Assembly: GCA_902761585.1 (NCBI GenBank)
Contig: CACWKX010000005.1
Coordinates: 80,575-144,574 of the forward strand
Reading direction: 5' to 3'
Length of the DNA: 64,000 nucleotides
Source: an uncultured Lachnospiraceae bacterium
GTDB taxonomy: Bacteria; Bacillota; Clostridia; Lachnospirales; Lachnospiraceae
Part shown: positions 63,971 to 64,000 of the stretch, in pieces
Numbering within the stretch: position 1 is the first letter of the stretch
Layout of the letters: each line of letters begins with the position of its first letter
The notes under the pieces: model-generated
The model's input: only the letters and a program-made list of their open reading frames with translations
The model's database searches: none
Told to the model about the DNA's origin: nothing
Position numbers and translations under genes: made by a program

Positions 63971-64000
63971 GAATGCAAAGATATTTTAACTATTGCTGTT

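Overview
The window looks like a chromosome segment of a GC-rich, low-GC-lineage-type Firmicute, most likely a Lachnospiraceae or related clostridial species. The basis is the gene set: DnaD and DnaC/DnaI-type primosome genes, SpoVG, GlgC/GlgD, Mfd, HPr kinase, VanW, a membrane-anchored FtsH, and a purine pathway whose last two steps are carried by separate IMP cyclohydrolase and AICAR transformylase proteins. Start codons include many GTG and TTG, and genes sit in tight operons with GGAGG-type ribosome sites.

Layout: 1-9776 is a plus-strand run of a 5'-truncated GH13 glycosidase, murF, pth, mfd, a lipoprotein foldase-like protein and xpt. 9777-16551 is a sugar operon: secreted binding protein, double ATPase, permease, PfkB kinase, class II aldolase and D-lyxose-isomerase-like protein. 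mscL and deoC follow on the minus strand. 18098-23667 holds an SbcD/YhaN-like nuclease-ATPase pair and the split PurH function. The minus-strand block 23839-29285 holds prs, a DnaC-like loader, a DnaD gene with an apparent frameshift, and murC. 29684-39104 holds glgC-glgD-spoVG, a structured leader before a PlsC-like acyltransferase, a two-component system, a 33-bp tandem repeat array, and a zinc-ribbon membrane protein / DUF5685 / DnaJ cluster. 39175-54685 holds cobT, a cytidylate-kinase-like protein, ftsH, a PAP2 protein, uvrC-hprK-glucokinase, a 49-residue membrane protein with VanW, an AIR-synthase-like protein, an Lrp regulator with an aminotransferase, and a CstA-type transporter. 54835-61365 holds a membrane protein with a MoxR-like ATPase and a VWA protein, a small minus-strand protein, and an RNA m5C methyltransferase.

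From about 61400 the DNA becomes AT-richer and accessory: a DUF2281/PIN toxin-antitoxin pair, tRNA-Pro(CGG), and the decayed remains of an integrative mobilizable element (tyrosine integrase, excisionase and MobA/MobL-type relaxase, all broken by frameshifts and nonsense codons). The window closes on a promoter that carries a perfect 20-bp palindrome.

Two themes stand out. First, several housekeeping proteins (MurF, the YhaN-like ATPase, the foldase, the DnaC-like loader, the RNA methyltransferase, the VWA protein) carry long low-complexity insertions, some built from in-frame 36-, 54- or 60-bp tandem repeats. Second, the most promising non-coding signal is the leader at 32511-32681: it has a good promoter, competing helices around the ribosome site, and short segments resembling the RNase P core, but it is too short to be an ordinary RNase P RNA. 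All functional calls come from reading motifs in the sequence; no database search was run.
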